The notes beneath the pieces are model-generated. The model worked only from the letters and a program-made list of their open reading frames with translations, searched no databases and was not told where the DNA came from. DNA of 60,822 nucleotides from contig NZ_MUFV01000007.1 of the NCBI RefSeq assembly GCF_002017875.1, forward strand, positions 1 to 60,822. Reading direction: 5' to 3'. A program made the translations under genes and the position numbers. Of this stretch, positions 7,241-14,654 are shown one piece after another (positions within the stretch are counted from its first letter, which is position 1; each line of letters starts with the position of its first letter). The DNA is from Deinococcus sp. LM3 (GTDB taxonomy: Bacteria; Deinococcota; Deinococci; Deinococcales; Deinococcaceae).

Positions 7241-8352
7241 TCAGATGATCGCCCGGCTAAACCCCAGTCCAAACCGTTCCCGGATCCGGTCCGCGAATCG
7301 CTCCGAGAACCCATGCACGACCGGGATGCTCAGCACAACCCCTTCCCCCCTCGGATCCAGCAGCTCGCGCGTCAATTCCGGGTCCTCCAGCAGCTCGTCG
7401 ATCACGCGGGGCGTCATCCCGCCCGCCAGGATGGCCGCCGCCCGGTCCTCCACCGACACCCGCCCCGCGAGGTCCAGGTACGCCTCGTCACTCAACGCGG
7501 AGCGGCTGCCCAGCAGACTCCGCATCAGCGGCTGCTCATCCCGCTCGGTCGCCCACCTGTACAGCCGGTGATGCAGTTCCTCGTTGATCTTCACTTCCCG
7601 GACACACGCCACCGCCTCCCGCAGGGTCGGGCGGGCCGTCAGGGCTGCCCACTGCCGCTCCGTCACACCCGGCAGCGCGACCCACCAGTGCGCCAGCATC
7701 CGCAAATCGCTGGAGGAGATTTCGTCCAGCGCCGGGTTCACTTCCAGTCCCTGCGCCAGCAGGTCGAACAGCGCCACCTGCCGGTACTCGGCCGGCACCC
7801 GCTGCATGACCCTCCTCATCGCCTCGTGCCCCGTCGGCTCCAGTGTCCATGGGAACGGCCAGCCGATCGGGAACGCCGGCCCCGGACAGACCAGCCGGTC
7901 ATCCAGCAGCCAGCGGAGATCTGCCGAAGACCCTCGCTCAGCCAGAAGAATCAGCCCCGGAAAGTCAACGCCCCCTATGCCCAGGCTGGGCTTGAACAGC
8001 CCTTCCGGCAGTTCGGCCAGAAGACTCTCTGGTAAGTCCATGAACCCCGTGCTCGTGGACAGCCTGCGAAACCCTTCCGGCACCTCCGCACTGTGCGGCT
8101 CCATACTTCGCCGCTCCGCAAGTTCGCTGACAACCTGCTCCAAGCACGCCTGCTGCCGCTCCGGGAGATCCGGAGCGCCGTCCCAGTTAAGGGTGGGCTG
8201 CCACTGCTTATGCATGGGATGAGGCGGATCGTGCTTGCGAAGCGCCGCGATCAGGGCCGGCGTGAGATCCGTCCGCCTCCAGATCCGCTCGAGCATCCCT
8301 GGGTGCCCCCCGCGATCAGCCGCAGCAGTCCCTGTTCCTTCCGTTCATCCAT
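7241..8352 (-). pseudogene. Unknown helical protein, one frame break near its start
   Basis: The product of about 370 residues starts MDERKEQGLLRLIAGG at ATG 8352 and shifts frame at the six-C run 8306-8311; one more base joins it to HPGMLERIWRRTDLTPAL. The rest is helical and Leu-rich, HEAT-like in character (LRMLAHWWVALPGVTERQW, DEAYLDLAGRVSVEDRAAAI), with no motif I can name. It is divergent from the phage early operon starting at 8457. The break is probably a consensus error. Confidence 0.55.
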
Positions 8353-8368
8353 CGTGCCCGCCACCATA

Positions 8369-8430
8369 CGCCCCGCCCCCCTGGGAGCGGGGCGCATCTG
8401 CACACCCCGCTTCCGGCTCCTGCCGGAAGC
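8369..8430. promoter_or_regulatory. Two hairpins ahead of the early operon
   Basis: CGCCCCGC (8369-8376) pairs with 8387-8394, and GCTTCCGG (8409-8416) pairs with 8423-8430. They lie between divergent genes, 27 nt before the first early gene. They may insulate or attenuate transcription. Confidence 0.45.
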
Positions 8431-8456
8431 GGCACCTCTCTATAAGGAGCGCCCTC

Positions 8457-8867
8457 ATGCCTGACGATTCCCGCCCCTGGGCCTGCGCCTGGGACATGGA
8501 CGGCCCCTGGTCCGGTCCGTTCCCCACCCGCGACGCCGCCACCCGGTACGCCCTCGACCACCCACCGCTGGTCTGCGATCACCCGCGCGTGTTCCTGGCC
8601 CGCGCCGTCACGCCCGCCGCCAGTCTGTTCCTGGGCAGCGTGGACGCCCTGCTCCCCGAAGCCGCGAGCGCCGCCGCCTCCCTGCACGGCGCGGCCGCGA
8701 GCGGGTGGCTGGCGAATGTGCCGGGAGATCAACTCGACGACCTGCAGGTGCAGCTCGATCAGGTGTTCGACGCCTGGGCCGCCCGGCACGGATACCAGCC
8801 CACCTTCTTCCGGGTGGAGGACGTCACCGGGCACCGCCTGACCGAGTTCATCGCGGAGCACGCGTGA
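8457..8867 (+). CDS. Phage early protein, 136 aa, unknown
   Basis: ATG 8457 follows AAGGAG at a good distance. The sequence is acidic and Trp-rich near the start (RPWACAWDMDGPWSGPF) with a helical C-terminus (DDLQVQLDQVFDAWAARHG). The N-terminus resembles short phage proteins that display a WxxDGPWxG motif, but I cannot name a family. It heads a chain of five genes, most joined by ATGA or GTGA overlaps. Confidence 0.65.
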   Translation: MPDDSRPWACAWDMDGPWSGPFPTRDAATRYALDHPPLVCDHPRVFLARAVTPAASLFLGSVDALLPEAASAAASLHGAAASGWLANVPGDQLDDLQVQLDQVFDAWAARHGYQPTFFRVEDVTGHRLTEFIAEHA

Positions 8868-9085
8868 ACGCCCTGACCCTGGTGGGCCTGGCCGTCCTGT
8901 CGGTCGGCGTGCTGCTGGGCGGTCTGCTGCTCGGCGCGGTGTGCGTGCGCGTCCTGCACGCCGGTCGGCGCGGGCCGTTCGCTGACCACGCCGTCCCGCT
9001 GATCCTGCCGACCTTCAGCGCCCTGATCGTCCTCGCCGGGTGGCACGGTCTACGCGCTGTCAGCGGCGCCCTGGTGGGACCATGA
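8864..9085 (+). CDS. Small membrane protein, 73 aa
   Basis: GTG 8864 overlaps the preceding stop (GTGA). Two membrane helices are clear: LTLVGLAVLSVGVLLGGLLL and a second around LILPTFSALIVLAGWHGL, with a basic connecting loop. It could be a holin-like or superinfection-exclusion protein, but position in the early operon gives no proof. Confidence 0.6.
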   Translation: MNALTLVGLAVLSVGVLLGGLLLGAVCVRVLHAGRRGPFADHAVPLILPTFSALIVLAGWHGLRAVSGALVGP

Positions 9086-9456
9086 CCCGCCAGGAGCAGA
9101 CCGTCCGCGTGGACCTCGACAGCCTCACCCACAAGCACAACCGGCTCGGGGAACCGTTCACGGAACTGACGCTGATCCTCCCGAGTGGCACGGACCTGCG
9201 CCTCCTGCACCGCGCCGCCCGCATCCAGAAGGCCGGGAAGGGCGGCACCGTCACCGCGCAGCTGCACGTCACGGACGAGGCGGGCGAGAGGCGCACCTTC
9301 AACCTGTTCTTCGTCAAGAGCACCACCAGGGACTTCCGGTTCGGGGCGGTCATGCGCCTGGACGGCTTCAACCCGCACCACAACCTGGAGCACTTCCTGG
9401 CCGGGTCCGTCCTGCGGGAAAGCGCGGACGCGTTCACGTCCTGCTGGAAACCATGA
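9082..9456 (+). CDS. Phage early protein, 124 aa, unknown
   Basis: ATG 9082 overlaps the previous stop (ATGA). The predicted beta-strands alternate (TELTLILPSGTDLRLLHRA, TVTAQLHVTDEAGERRTFNL), and the product ends LRESADAFTSCWKP. No family recognised. Confidence 0.6.
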   Translation: MTRQEQTVRVDLDSLTHKHNRLGEPFTELTLILPSGTDLRLLHRAARIQKAGKGGTVTAQLHVTDEAGERRTFNLFFVKSTTRDFRFGAVMRLDGFNPHHNLEHFLAGSVLRESADAFTSCWKP

Positions 9457-9638
9457 ACGCCAACCCGATCCTCGCGGCCGCCGAAACGCTGAAGGACGGC
9501 CTCCAGAAGATGGTCGACGACAGCGGCGATCTGGAGAGCGTCACCCTCAGCAGCGGCGGCCAGAGCGTCACCCTCACCTCCGCCCGCGACCGCGCGCCGC
9601 GGCAACAGCGCCCCCTGGAGACCCATGACCACCACTGA
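9453..9638 (+). CDS. Small phage protein, 61 aa
   Basis: Starts in an ATGA overlap and runs 14 nt into the next gene. It has a helical N-terminus (NPILAAAETLKDGLQKMVDD) and a short beta-like segment. Function unknown. Confidence 0.5.
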   Translation: MNANPILAAAETLKDGLQKMVDDSGDLESVTLSSGGQSVTLTSARDRAPRQQRPLETHDHH

Positions 9639-10005
9639 ACCCACCACCGAGGACCTCGGCTACACCCTGCTCGGCTGCGTCAGTCTCGTCCTGAACCACG
9701 TCACGGACGGCAACCGCCTCGGGCAGGACCTCGCACCCGTCCTCACGGCCGCGCGGCTCCGGCGGGTGCGCGACGATCTCGAAGTCGCTACTCTGATCGG
9801 CTCGGCCCTCGACGTGCCCCGCGAGGACGCCGAGCTGATCCTGCTGGCGCTGGTCGGCACGCAACGCCTCCTCGAGGACGGCGGGCGGATCAAGGGACCG
9901 CCGGACCTACAGGACGCCGTGAGCCTGCCGCAGGTCCGCTTAGCGGTTCGGCACGTCATGGACGTCCTGGACCGCCCGCCCCATCTTGTCGTTCAGCAGG
10001 CCTGA
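9625..10005 (+). CDS. Phage early protein, 126 aa, unknown
   Basis: A helical protein starting MTTTEPTTEDLGYTLLGC. Its last 44 coding bases are repeated at 10925-10969 beyond the HigBA module, so an insertion or recombination event took place at this gene's 3' end. No family recognised. Confidence 0.6.
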   Translation: MTTTEPTTEDLGYTLLGCVSLVLNHVTDGNRLGQDLAPVLTAARLRRVRDDLEVATLIGSALDVPREDAELILLALVGTQRLLEDGGRIKGPPDLQDAVSLPQVRLAVRHVMDVLDRPPHLVVQQA

Positions 10006-10013
10006 TCCACCCG
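9962..10013. repeat. Direct repeat left of HigBA
   Basis: These 52 bp, covering the 3' end of the preceding gene and a few bases beyond, recur at 10925-10977 with about three differences. The pair encloses the higBA genes. Confidence 0.7.
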
Positions 10014-10035
10014 ATTCCAGCAACGCTGCAGCCCG

Positions 10036-10509
10036 TCAGCCGATGAAGACAGCAGGGGGCACTTTGAAGATCTCGCTCAGCTGCTTGATCAGGTCCGCCG
10101 TGAACACCTTATGGCCGCTGACGAGCCGGCTGACGTTGCTCTGGTGCAGCTGCATCCGCTGCGCGAGTTCGTGCTGCCGGACGCCCTGCTGATCCATCAG
10201 GAAGCCCAGCATCACGTGCGGCGGAGTCGGTTCCGTGGGGAAGTGTTCCGTCTCGTACGCCTGGATCTTCTCGATCAGACCCGCGTAGATGGGCGCCAGC
10301 GGGTGGTGCAGATCCCCGGCCACCAGGCGGCCCAGGTACGCCTGCGCTTCAAGGGCGCGGTCGAGCTGGTCATCGTCACGGATAGGTGAAAGCCATTCGC
10401 GGGCGGCGGCAGGCAGTTGCGTGAGTGCGGCGGCGGCGTGTTCAAGCGTGTGGTTGTGTTCCATGGTCGTTCTCACCTCTGCTGTGGGAAAAGGCTGCGC
10501 GGTGGTCAT
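10036..10509 (-). CDS. higA: HigA-type antitoxin
   Basis: 157 residues. The N-terminal two-thirds is an HigA-type helical region (LDRALEAQAYLGRLVAGDLH, APIYAGLIEKIQAYE); the C-terminus is an HTH_XRE domain (MLGFLMDQQGVRQHELAQRM, HQSNVSRLVSGHKVFTADLI, SEIFKVPPAVFIG). It neutralises the toxin and represses the operon. ATG 10509 overlaps the toxin stop in an ATGA junction; an ATG three codons upstream is possible. The order toxin first, then antitoxin, is typical of higBA. Confidence 0.85.
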   Translation of the reverse strand: MTTAQPFPTAEVRTTMEHNHTLEHAAAALTQLPAAAREWLSPIRDDDQLDRALEAQAYLGRLVAGDLHHPLAPIYAGLIEKIQAYETEHFPTEPTPPHVMLGFLMDQQGVRQHELAQRMQLHQSNVSRLVSGHKVFTADLIKQLSEIFKVPPAVFIG

Positions 10510-10790
10510 GGAGTCCACCGGTCGTACTGGCTGTGACGCATGAACGCCTTGACGCGGAACATCTTGAAGGTGAAGTCCACGGTCGTGATCAGCCGGAAGT
10601 GATTGCCCTTGATGTTGAACACGATGTACTCGGGACCGACCCAGCTGGCGGCCGTGAATACGGTCTGGACCTCTGCGAAAGAGCTGAAGTCTGTTTTGCA
10701 GGCAAGGTCGTACCAGGCGAGCAGGGCCTCACGGGCTTCCGGGAATTCCTCGGCGTACTGGAGCAGGGTTCGCTTGGCGAGGACATTCAC
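10506..10790 (-). CDS. higB: HigB-type mRNA interferase toxin
   Basis: 94 residues starting at GTG 10790 behind GGGG. The motifs ASWVGPEYIVFNIKGNHFRL, TTVDFTFKMFRVKAFMRH and final YDRW are diagnostic of the HigB family, ribosome-dependent RNases of RelE fold. The longer frame upstream to 10913 is not supported, because the promoter and operators at 10799-10837 would lie inside it. It is co-transcribed with higA. Confidence 0.85.
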   Translation of the reverse strand: MNVLAKRTLLQYAEEFPEAREALLAWYDLACKTDFSSFAEVQTVFTAASWVGPEYIVFNIKGNHFRLITTVDFTFKMFRVKAFMRHSQYDRWTP

Positions 10791-10798
10791 GTCCCCAC

Positions 10799-10837
10799 AG
10801 TATAATGCGCAATCCGCATAATGCAAATTTCGCATAA
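10799..10837 (-). promoter_or_regulatory. higBA promoter with tandem operators
   Basis: A minus-strand -10 TATACT (10799-10804) has a TTGCAT-like -35 16 bp upstream. Two overlapping imperfect palindromes, TAATGC-N7-GCATAA at 10803-10821 and 10819-10837, cover the promoter, as expected for autorepression by HigA. Confidence 0.65.
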
Positions 10838-10924
10838 GATTTTGCCCTACGTCGGTGGGTCCCACGCCATAAACGGACTCCACCGACTGGCCTCGCGATA
10901 CCCGCGCGCACAAGCCCGTCCAGC

Positions 10925-10977
10925 ACGTCCTGGACCGCCCGCCCCACCTTAGTCGTTCAGCAGGCCTGATCCACCCG
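10925..10977. repeat. Direct repeat right of HigBA
   Basis: Copy of 9962-10013 with one extra A and two substitutions. It regenerates the 3' end of the phage gene interrupted by the module. From here to the antirepressor start at 11105 I see no gene. Confidence 0.7.
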
Positions 10978-11104
10978 CCCTGGCCACCGCGTCAGGGCCG
11001 CACGGGGAACGCCAGGGCATACCTGGCGGCCCTCACCACCGACCGAGGCGCGCACGGTCAGAGATGCGCGGCCACACCTCCACCCCATTCGGCGAGGTTC
11101 CTTC

Positions 11105-11881
11105 ATGAACGACACCCTTCAGACCTTCAAGTTCGGTCTGTTCGACCTGCGCGTGCACTTGATCGACCAGCAGCCCTGGTTCCTGCTGGGAGACGTCTGC
11201 CGCGCCCTGAGCCTCAGCAACCCGAGCATGGTGGCGCAGCGACTCCAGCCGCATCAACGGTCTAAGCTCAGCTTAGGTCGTCAGGGCGACGCCATCATCA
11301 TCAACGAAAGCGCCCTGTACCGCATCGTGATGCGCAGCGACTCCCCGCACGCCGAGCCCTTCCAGGTGTGGGTGACGGAGGAGGTGCTGCCCTCCATCCG
11401 GCAGACCGGCGCGTACACTCTGCCGGCGGCGCAGGAGATCGACCCGCTGACCTTCGCGGAGCGGTACGTGGAGGCCGAGCGGGCCCGCCGCGCCCTGGCG
11501 GAAGAGAACGCAGCGCTGGCTCCGCAGGCCCAGCAGTTCCAGACGCTGATGTCGGCGGACGGCACGTACAGCATGGACGCGGCCGCAAAGATCCTCGGAT
11601 CCGGGGAGAAGCGACTGTTCACGGTCCTGCGCGACCGGCAGATCCTGATGGACCGCCACCGCAGCGGCGTGGAGAACCTCAACATTCCCTACCAGCAGTA
11701 CCTGGACCGGGGGTATTTCGTGGTGAAGACGAACGCGGCACCGGACGGGAAGCACCTGTCGCGCACGACCCGCGTCACGCCGAAGGGCTTGGCGTGGCTG
11801 GACCGGCAGATGCGCGCTCAGCGCCTCCTGCCGCCGCCCCCGCCGACTGGGTCAGCGGCTCTGCCGGGTGTTGACGCGTGA
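11105..11881 (+). CDS. Phage antirepressor (Bro-N plus ANT-like C-terminus), 258 aa
   Basis: Residues 1-105 are a Bro-N domain: FGLFDLRVHLIDQQPWFLLG, DVCRALSLSNPSMVAQRL, IINESALYRIVMRSDSPHAE and VTEEVLPSIRQTGAY. A coiled coil (ERYVEAERARRALAEENAAL) leads into an ANT-like domain (YSMDAAAKILGSGEKRLFTV, NIPYQQYLDRGYFVVKT, TRVTPKGLAWLDRQM). Such proteins bind and inactivate lysogeny repressors. GAGGTTCCTTC precedes the ATG. It overlaps the next gene by 4 nt. Confidence 0.88.
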   Translation: MNDTLQTFKFGLFDLRVHLIDQQPWFLLGDVCRALSLSNPSMVAQRLQPHQRSKLSLGRQGDAIIINESALYRIVMRSDSPHAEPFQVWVTEEVLPSIRQTGAYTLPAAQEIDPLTFAERYVEAERARRALAEENAALAPQAQQFQTLMSADGTYSMDAAAKILGSGEKRLFTVLRDRQILMDRHRSGVENLNIPYQQYLDRGYFVVKTNAAPDGKHLSRTTRVTPKGLAWLDRQMRAQRLLPPPPPTGSAALPGVDA

Positions 11882-12467
11882 CCCTGTTCACCTCAGATGA
11901 CCCCTTCCCTGCCCCGCAGCCGGTCACGCAGCTGGCGGTGACGCTCGCAGGCCTGTTCCGCGCGAGCCGATCCGACGGGAAGCAGCGGACGCACGTGCTG
12001 AGCAGGGGCCTGCAGGTGCGGATCGGGACGGCGGATGGGGACGTGATCTATCTGAGCCGGAAGGGCGGCGAGGCCAGCCCGGACGAGGCCAGAGCGGTCG
12101 CGGACGCCGCCGGGTGGGCCCTGTTCGACATGGAACTGAGCAGCTGGGGCGGCACGCGGTACCTGATCGTCCGGCCAGCCGAGCCGATCGATGAGGACCC
12201 GCCGCCCGTCCAGCCTGGCGCCCCGCCCGGCAGCAGTCCCGCCCAGCCGAACGAAGAGAGCGAGAAGACGCCCGACGAGCGGATCCGTGCGGCGCTGCTC
12301 GGGCCGGGCCCCTGGTGGACCCGACCTTCACGGGCGGCATGCGTCAGTCCCGTCTGGCAGCGCTCAGAGGCATGAAACGCGCCGATCTACGGGACGAGGA
12401 ACGCTGGATTCGCAGGAACTGGCCAGTGCAGGCCGAGGACGCTCTCGCGGGCGGGACAGTTGCATGA
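11878..12467 (+). pseudogene. Phage early protein, frame break near 12310
   Basis: GTG 11878 overlaps the antirepressor stop. The frame runs to DERIRAALLGPGP and continues, if one C is added to the run 12309-12312, as LVDPTFTGGMRQSRLAALRG through to TGA 12465-12467. The restored protein is about 196 aa with a Pro-rich middle. No family recognised. The break is probably a consensus error. Confidence 0.5.
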
Positions 12468-12491
12468 CATGAGCGGGGGATGCGCTACACT
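12464..12491 (+). promoter_or_regulatory. Candidate promoter for the replication gene
   Basis: ATGACA (12464-12469) and TACACT (12486-12491) are 16 bp apart. About 220 bp of leader follow, with hairpins such as CCCGCAG/CTGCGGG near 12630-12652, before the first start codon. Confidence 0.4.
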
Positions 12492-12709
12492 GCCAGCATC
12501 CCCGGCAGTCACCGAGCAACTGACTAAAAGGGAAACCCCCTCCGCGAGAGCCTGCCAGCTCGTAGTTCGCAGAAGGGATCACCATCAACACCGATTTGTG
12601 ACCACGTATGTGGTGGCTTTCGCCTACCCGCAGGATACGCGCCCTGCGGGTTCCGGTCAACACAGACCGGACGGGTTCGCATACCCGATGTGCGCGCAGG
12701 AGCATCACC

Positions 12710-12766
12710 GTGACCAGCACCGACCTCCGCCACACCCACAGCACTGCACCGCAGGTCACGTCATGA
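12710..12766 (+). CDS. 18-codon leader overlapping the initiator start
   Basis: GTG 12710 has an ideal AGGAG 7 nt upstream (12698-12702). Its 18-codon frame ends in TGA 12764-12766, which overlaps the initiator ATG as ATGA. Either it is a leader peptide coupling translation, or a one-base loss separates the real 5' end of the initiator gene from the rest. Confidence 0.4.
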   Translation: MTSTDLRHTHSTAPQVTS

Positions 12767-14205
12767 CCCAGCCGGGCGAACTGAAAATCGAAGAGGGCCG
12801 CGACGACCTCCCCTTCCAGATTCACTGGGAACTCGACGACGCCCCCCTGACCGTGGACGCCTTCCGGGTGTACGCCCACCTCGTCCGCTGCGCCGGGCGG
12901 GACGGCCTGGTGTTCCCCAGTTACCTGACGATCGGCGAGAAGTGCTTCCGGGCGTCCGTGGGCCCTCAGGCCAACCCCCGCAGCCTGCGCAACCGCGCCA
13001 TGAAGGCCATGCGGGAACTCGTGGACACCGGCCTGGTCCTGAAGCAGGCCCGCACCAAGAAGGGCCGTGAGGAGAACGACTCGAACATCTACGTGCTTGC
13101 CCCCCGGCGTCAGTGGATTGAGGGCCTCCGGACAAAGCGGGCCGCACTGGAGGCGCAGACCCTGGTGATGAAAGCCTCCCGGAAGGGTGCCGAACAGGAG
13201 GGGGGTGGCATTCTGGAGATGCCACCTAGCATTCCCACGATGCCACCCCCTGGCATCCCAGCTATGCCACGTGGCATCCCAGCTATGCCCGAAGTTACTT
13301 CAACTGAAGTTCCTCAATCTTTTGAAGTTATTTCAAAAGAATCATCATCAGAGGAGGCCCCCGAGGACGCCCGCTCCATCCCGCTAGCGGATGATGATGA
13401 CCTTTCGCCTGACGGCGGAACCCCTGAAGGGCTGCCTGAAGACACGGACGCCGAAGGGGGCGAGGACCTGCTCCTGGATCAACTGGTTGGGTCTGGCGTG
13501 GAAGGCGGGGAATCAGGCACAGCCGAAGGTGTTGAAGATGTTCCGCCGGCCGCCGCGCCCGCTGTGGAAAACTCTGTGGAGAACCCCGGCGCCCAGGGCT
13601 GGGCGATCCTGGCCCTGGAACCCATCCCGCTCGCGGACCTGCAGGCCCGCCCTGCCCGGGACCCGGAAGGCCTGAAAGTCCTGCGGGCCCTGATGCAGGC
13701 CAGCAGCGCCAAGCGCCTCGGGCACCTGCGTGAGCAGCTGGCCCTGCCTGGCACGCACCGGCACCTGCTGCCCCGCCTGACGGACGCCGAACTGGACCGC
13801 GCCGTGAAAGCCGCCTCGCACGATGCCGCGCGCATTCCCGGCGGCATGCCGAACGCCGGGTACTACGCCCTCGACCGCCTGCTCGGCAAGGCCTTCACGC
13901 CCGAGATGCTCTCCGGCCAGAAACCCCAGGCCCCCCAGCCCGCCCTGGGTCACGCGTACGACGTGAAGAACGAGGGGGCCCGCCCCGCCCCCGTTCAGGC
14001 GGACGCGCCGGTGGACGCGGCCATTGAGGCCGAGGGCGCCCTGGCGGCCGGGAAGATCTGGCGGCACAAGGCGAGCGGCACCCTGGTCCGCATCGAACGC
14101 ATCGACGGCCCGACCGTCTACCTCGACAGCGGCGACAGCCTGAGCATCGCGAAGTTCAGCACCAGCCACGTCAAGCACACTGCCGCACGGCAGGCGGCCA
14201 GCTGA
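12763..14205 (+). CDS. Phage replication initiator (lambda O-like organisation), 480 aa
   Basis: The N-terminal 130 residues hold a winged helix-turn-helix of replication-initiator type: DAPLTVDAFRVYAHLVRCAG, LVFPSYLTIGEKCF, RNRAMKAMRELVDTGLVLKQ and SNIYVLAP. A disordered acidic linker (about 145-280) follows, then a helical C-terminus (LKVLRALMQASSAKRLGHLR, LPRLTDAELDRAVKAA) that may contact a helicase loader, and a small beta domain (KIWRHKASGTLVRIERID). Four palindromic iterons and an AT-rich stretch lie in the linker-coding part, as in lambda O. The ATG overlaps an 18-codon leader. Confidence 0.75.
   Translation: MTQPGELKIEEGRDDLPFQIHWELDDAPLTVDAFRVYAHLVRCAGRDGLVFPSYLTIGEKCFRASVGPQANPRSLRNRAMKAMRELVDTGLVLKQARTKKGREENDSNIYVLAPRRQWIEGLRTKRAALEAQTLVMKASRKGAEQEGGGILEMPPSIPTMPPPGIPAMPRGIPAMPEVTSTEVPQSFEVISKESSSEEAPEDARSIPLADDDDLSPDGGTPEGLPEDTDAEGGEDLLLDQLVGSGVEGGESGTAEGVEDVPPAAAPAVENSVENPGAQGWAILALEPIPLADLQARPARDPEGLKVLRALMQASSAKRLGHLREQLALPGTHRHLLPRLTDAELDRAVKAASHDAARIPGGMPNAGYYALDRLLGKAFTPEMLSGQKPQAPQPALGHAYDVKNEGARPAPVQADAPVDAAIEAEGALAAGKIWRHKASGTLVRIERIDGPTVYLDSGDSLSIAKFSTSHVKHTAARQAAS
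13207..13352 (+). other. Putative phage replication origin inside the initiator gene
   Basis: Four 17-bp palindromic iterons of the form GGCAT-N7-ATGCC lie at 13207-13223, 13228-13244 (AGCAT in the left arm), 13252-13268 and 13273-13289. Their starts are 21, 24 and 21 bp apart. Directly downstream, 13293-13352 is strikingly AT-rich against a background near 68 % GC and includes CTTTTGAA/TTCAAAAG. Iterons plus AT-rich unwinding region within the initiator gene is the lambda ori layout. Confidence 0.7.
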
Positions 14206-14414
14206 TGCCTCACCGCAAGGCGTCCATCCCGAAGTACGTCGACGAGATCCCCGAGGCCCTCGCCACCCGCGACCAGCTGAAAGATCAGGGCCTGCAGCCC
14301 GGTTCGGATCGTCCGGTCGCCCTGGTCGAACTCAACACCCCGAACAGGCAGACCCTCACCGGGCTGTTCGAACGCGCCGCCGCCGTCCCCCTGGATCAGG
14401 CGAATTCAGCATGA
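14205..14414 (+). CDS. Small phage protein, 69 aa
   Basis: Follows the initiator with one base shared (TGATG). The product is basic at the start (MPHRKASIPKYVDEIPEA) and otherwise featureless. It may assist replication by position only. Confidence 0.55.
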   Translation: MPHRKASIPKYVDEIPEALATRDQLKDQGLQPGSDRPVALVELNTPNRQTLTGLFERAAAVPLDQANSA

Positions 14415-14654
14415 TGCCGCCCGCCTCCCCCACCCCGCACGCGGCCGTGATCACCGTGACCGGCTGGCCCAGCGTCCTCCCGGACGGCATCCGCATCCAC
14501 GACCTGCCAGCCGGGGGCACCCTGGCGCTGGAGCAGACATTCCCGCTACCGGTTCGGCCACTTCGGAGTCACCCAGTCCACCGTGCTCATGGCAGGCTCT
14601 GTGCTGATCACGCTCACTGAACCGTCAGCCCCGCTGCTGCTAGGGTGGACCTGA
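14411..14654 (+). pseudogene. Small phage protein with a possible frame change
   Basis: ATG 14411 overlaps the previous stop. The frame reads VITVTGWPSVLPDGIRIHDL and ends at 14620 with an unnatural His-rich tail. A different frame from about 14544 gives RYRFGHFGVTQSTVLMAG ending at 14654, a more protein-like sequence. The step would need a two-base loss or one-base gain, unlike the other breaks here, so I am unsure. Confidence 0.35.

Noticed and set aside
10803..10837. Possible RDRM (radiation/desiccation response) palindrome
   Set aside because: The spacing and half-sites do not fit the TTATG-N-CATAA type motif, and tandem sites over the higBA promoter are better explained as HigA operators.
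10791..10913. N-terminal extension of HigB
   Set aside because: It would place the promoter and both operators inside the coding region and exceeds the family length.
13207..13289. CRISPR-like repeats
   Set aside because: Only four 17-bp palindromes with 4-7 bp gaps and no spacers; they encode the initiator linker and fit iterons.
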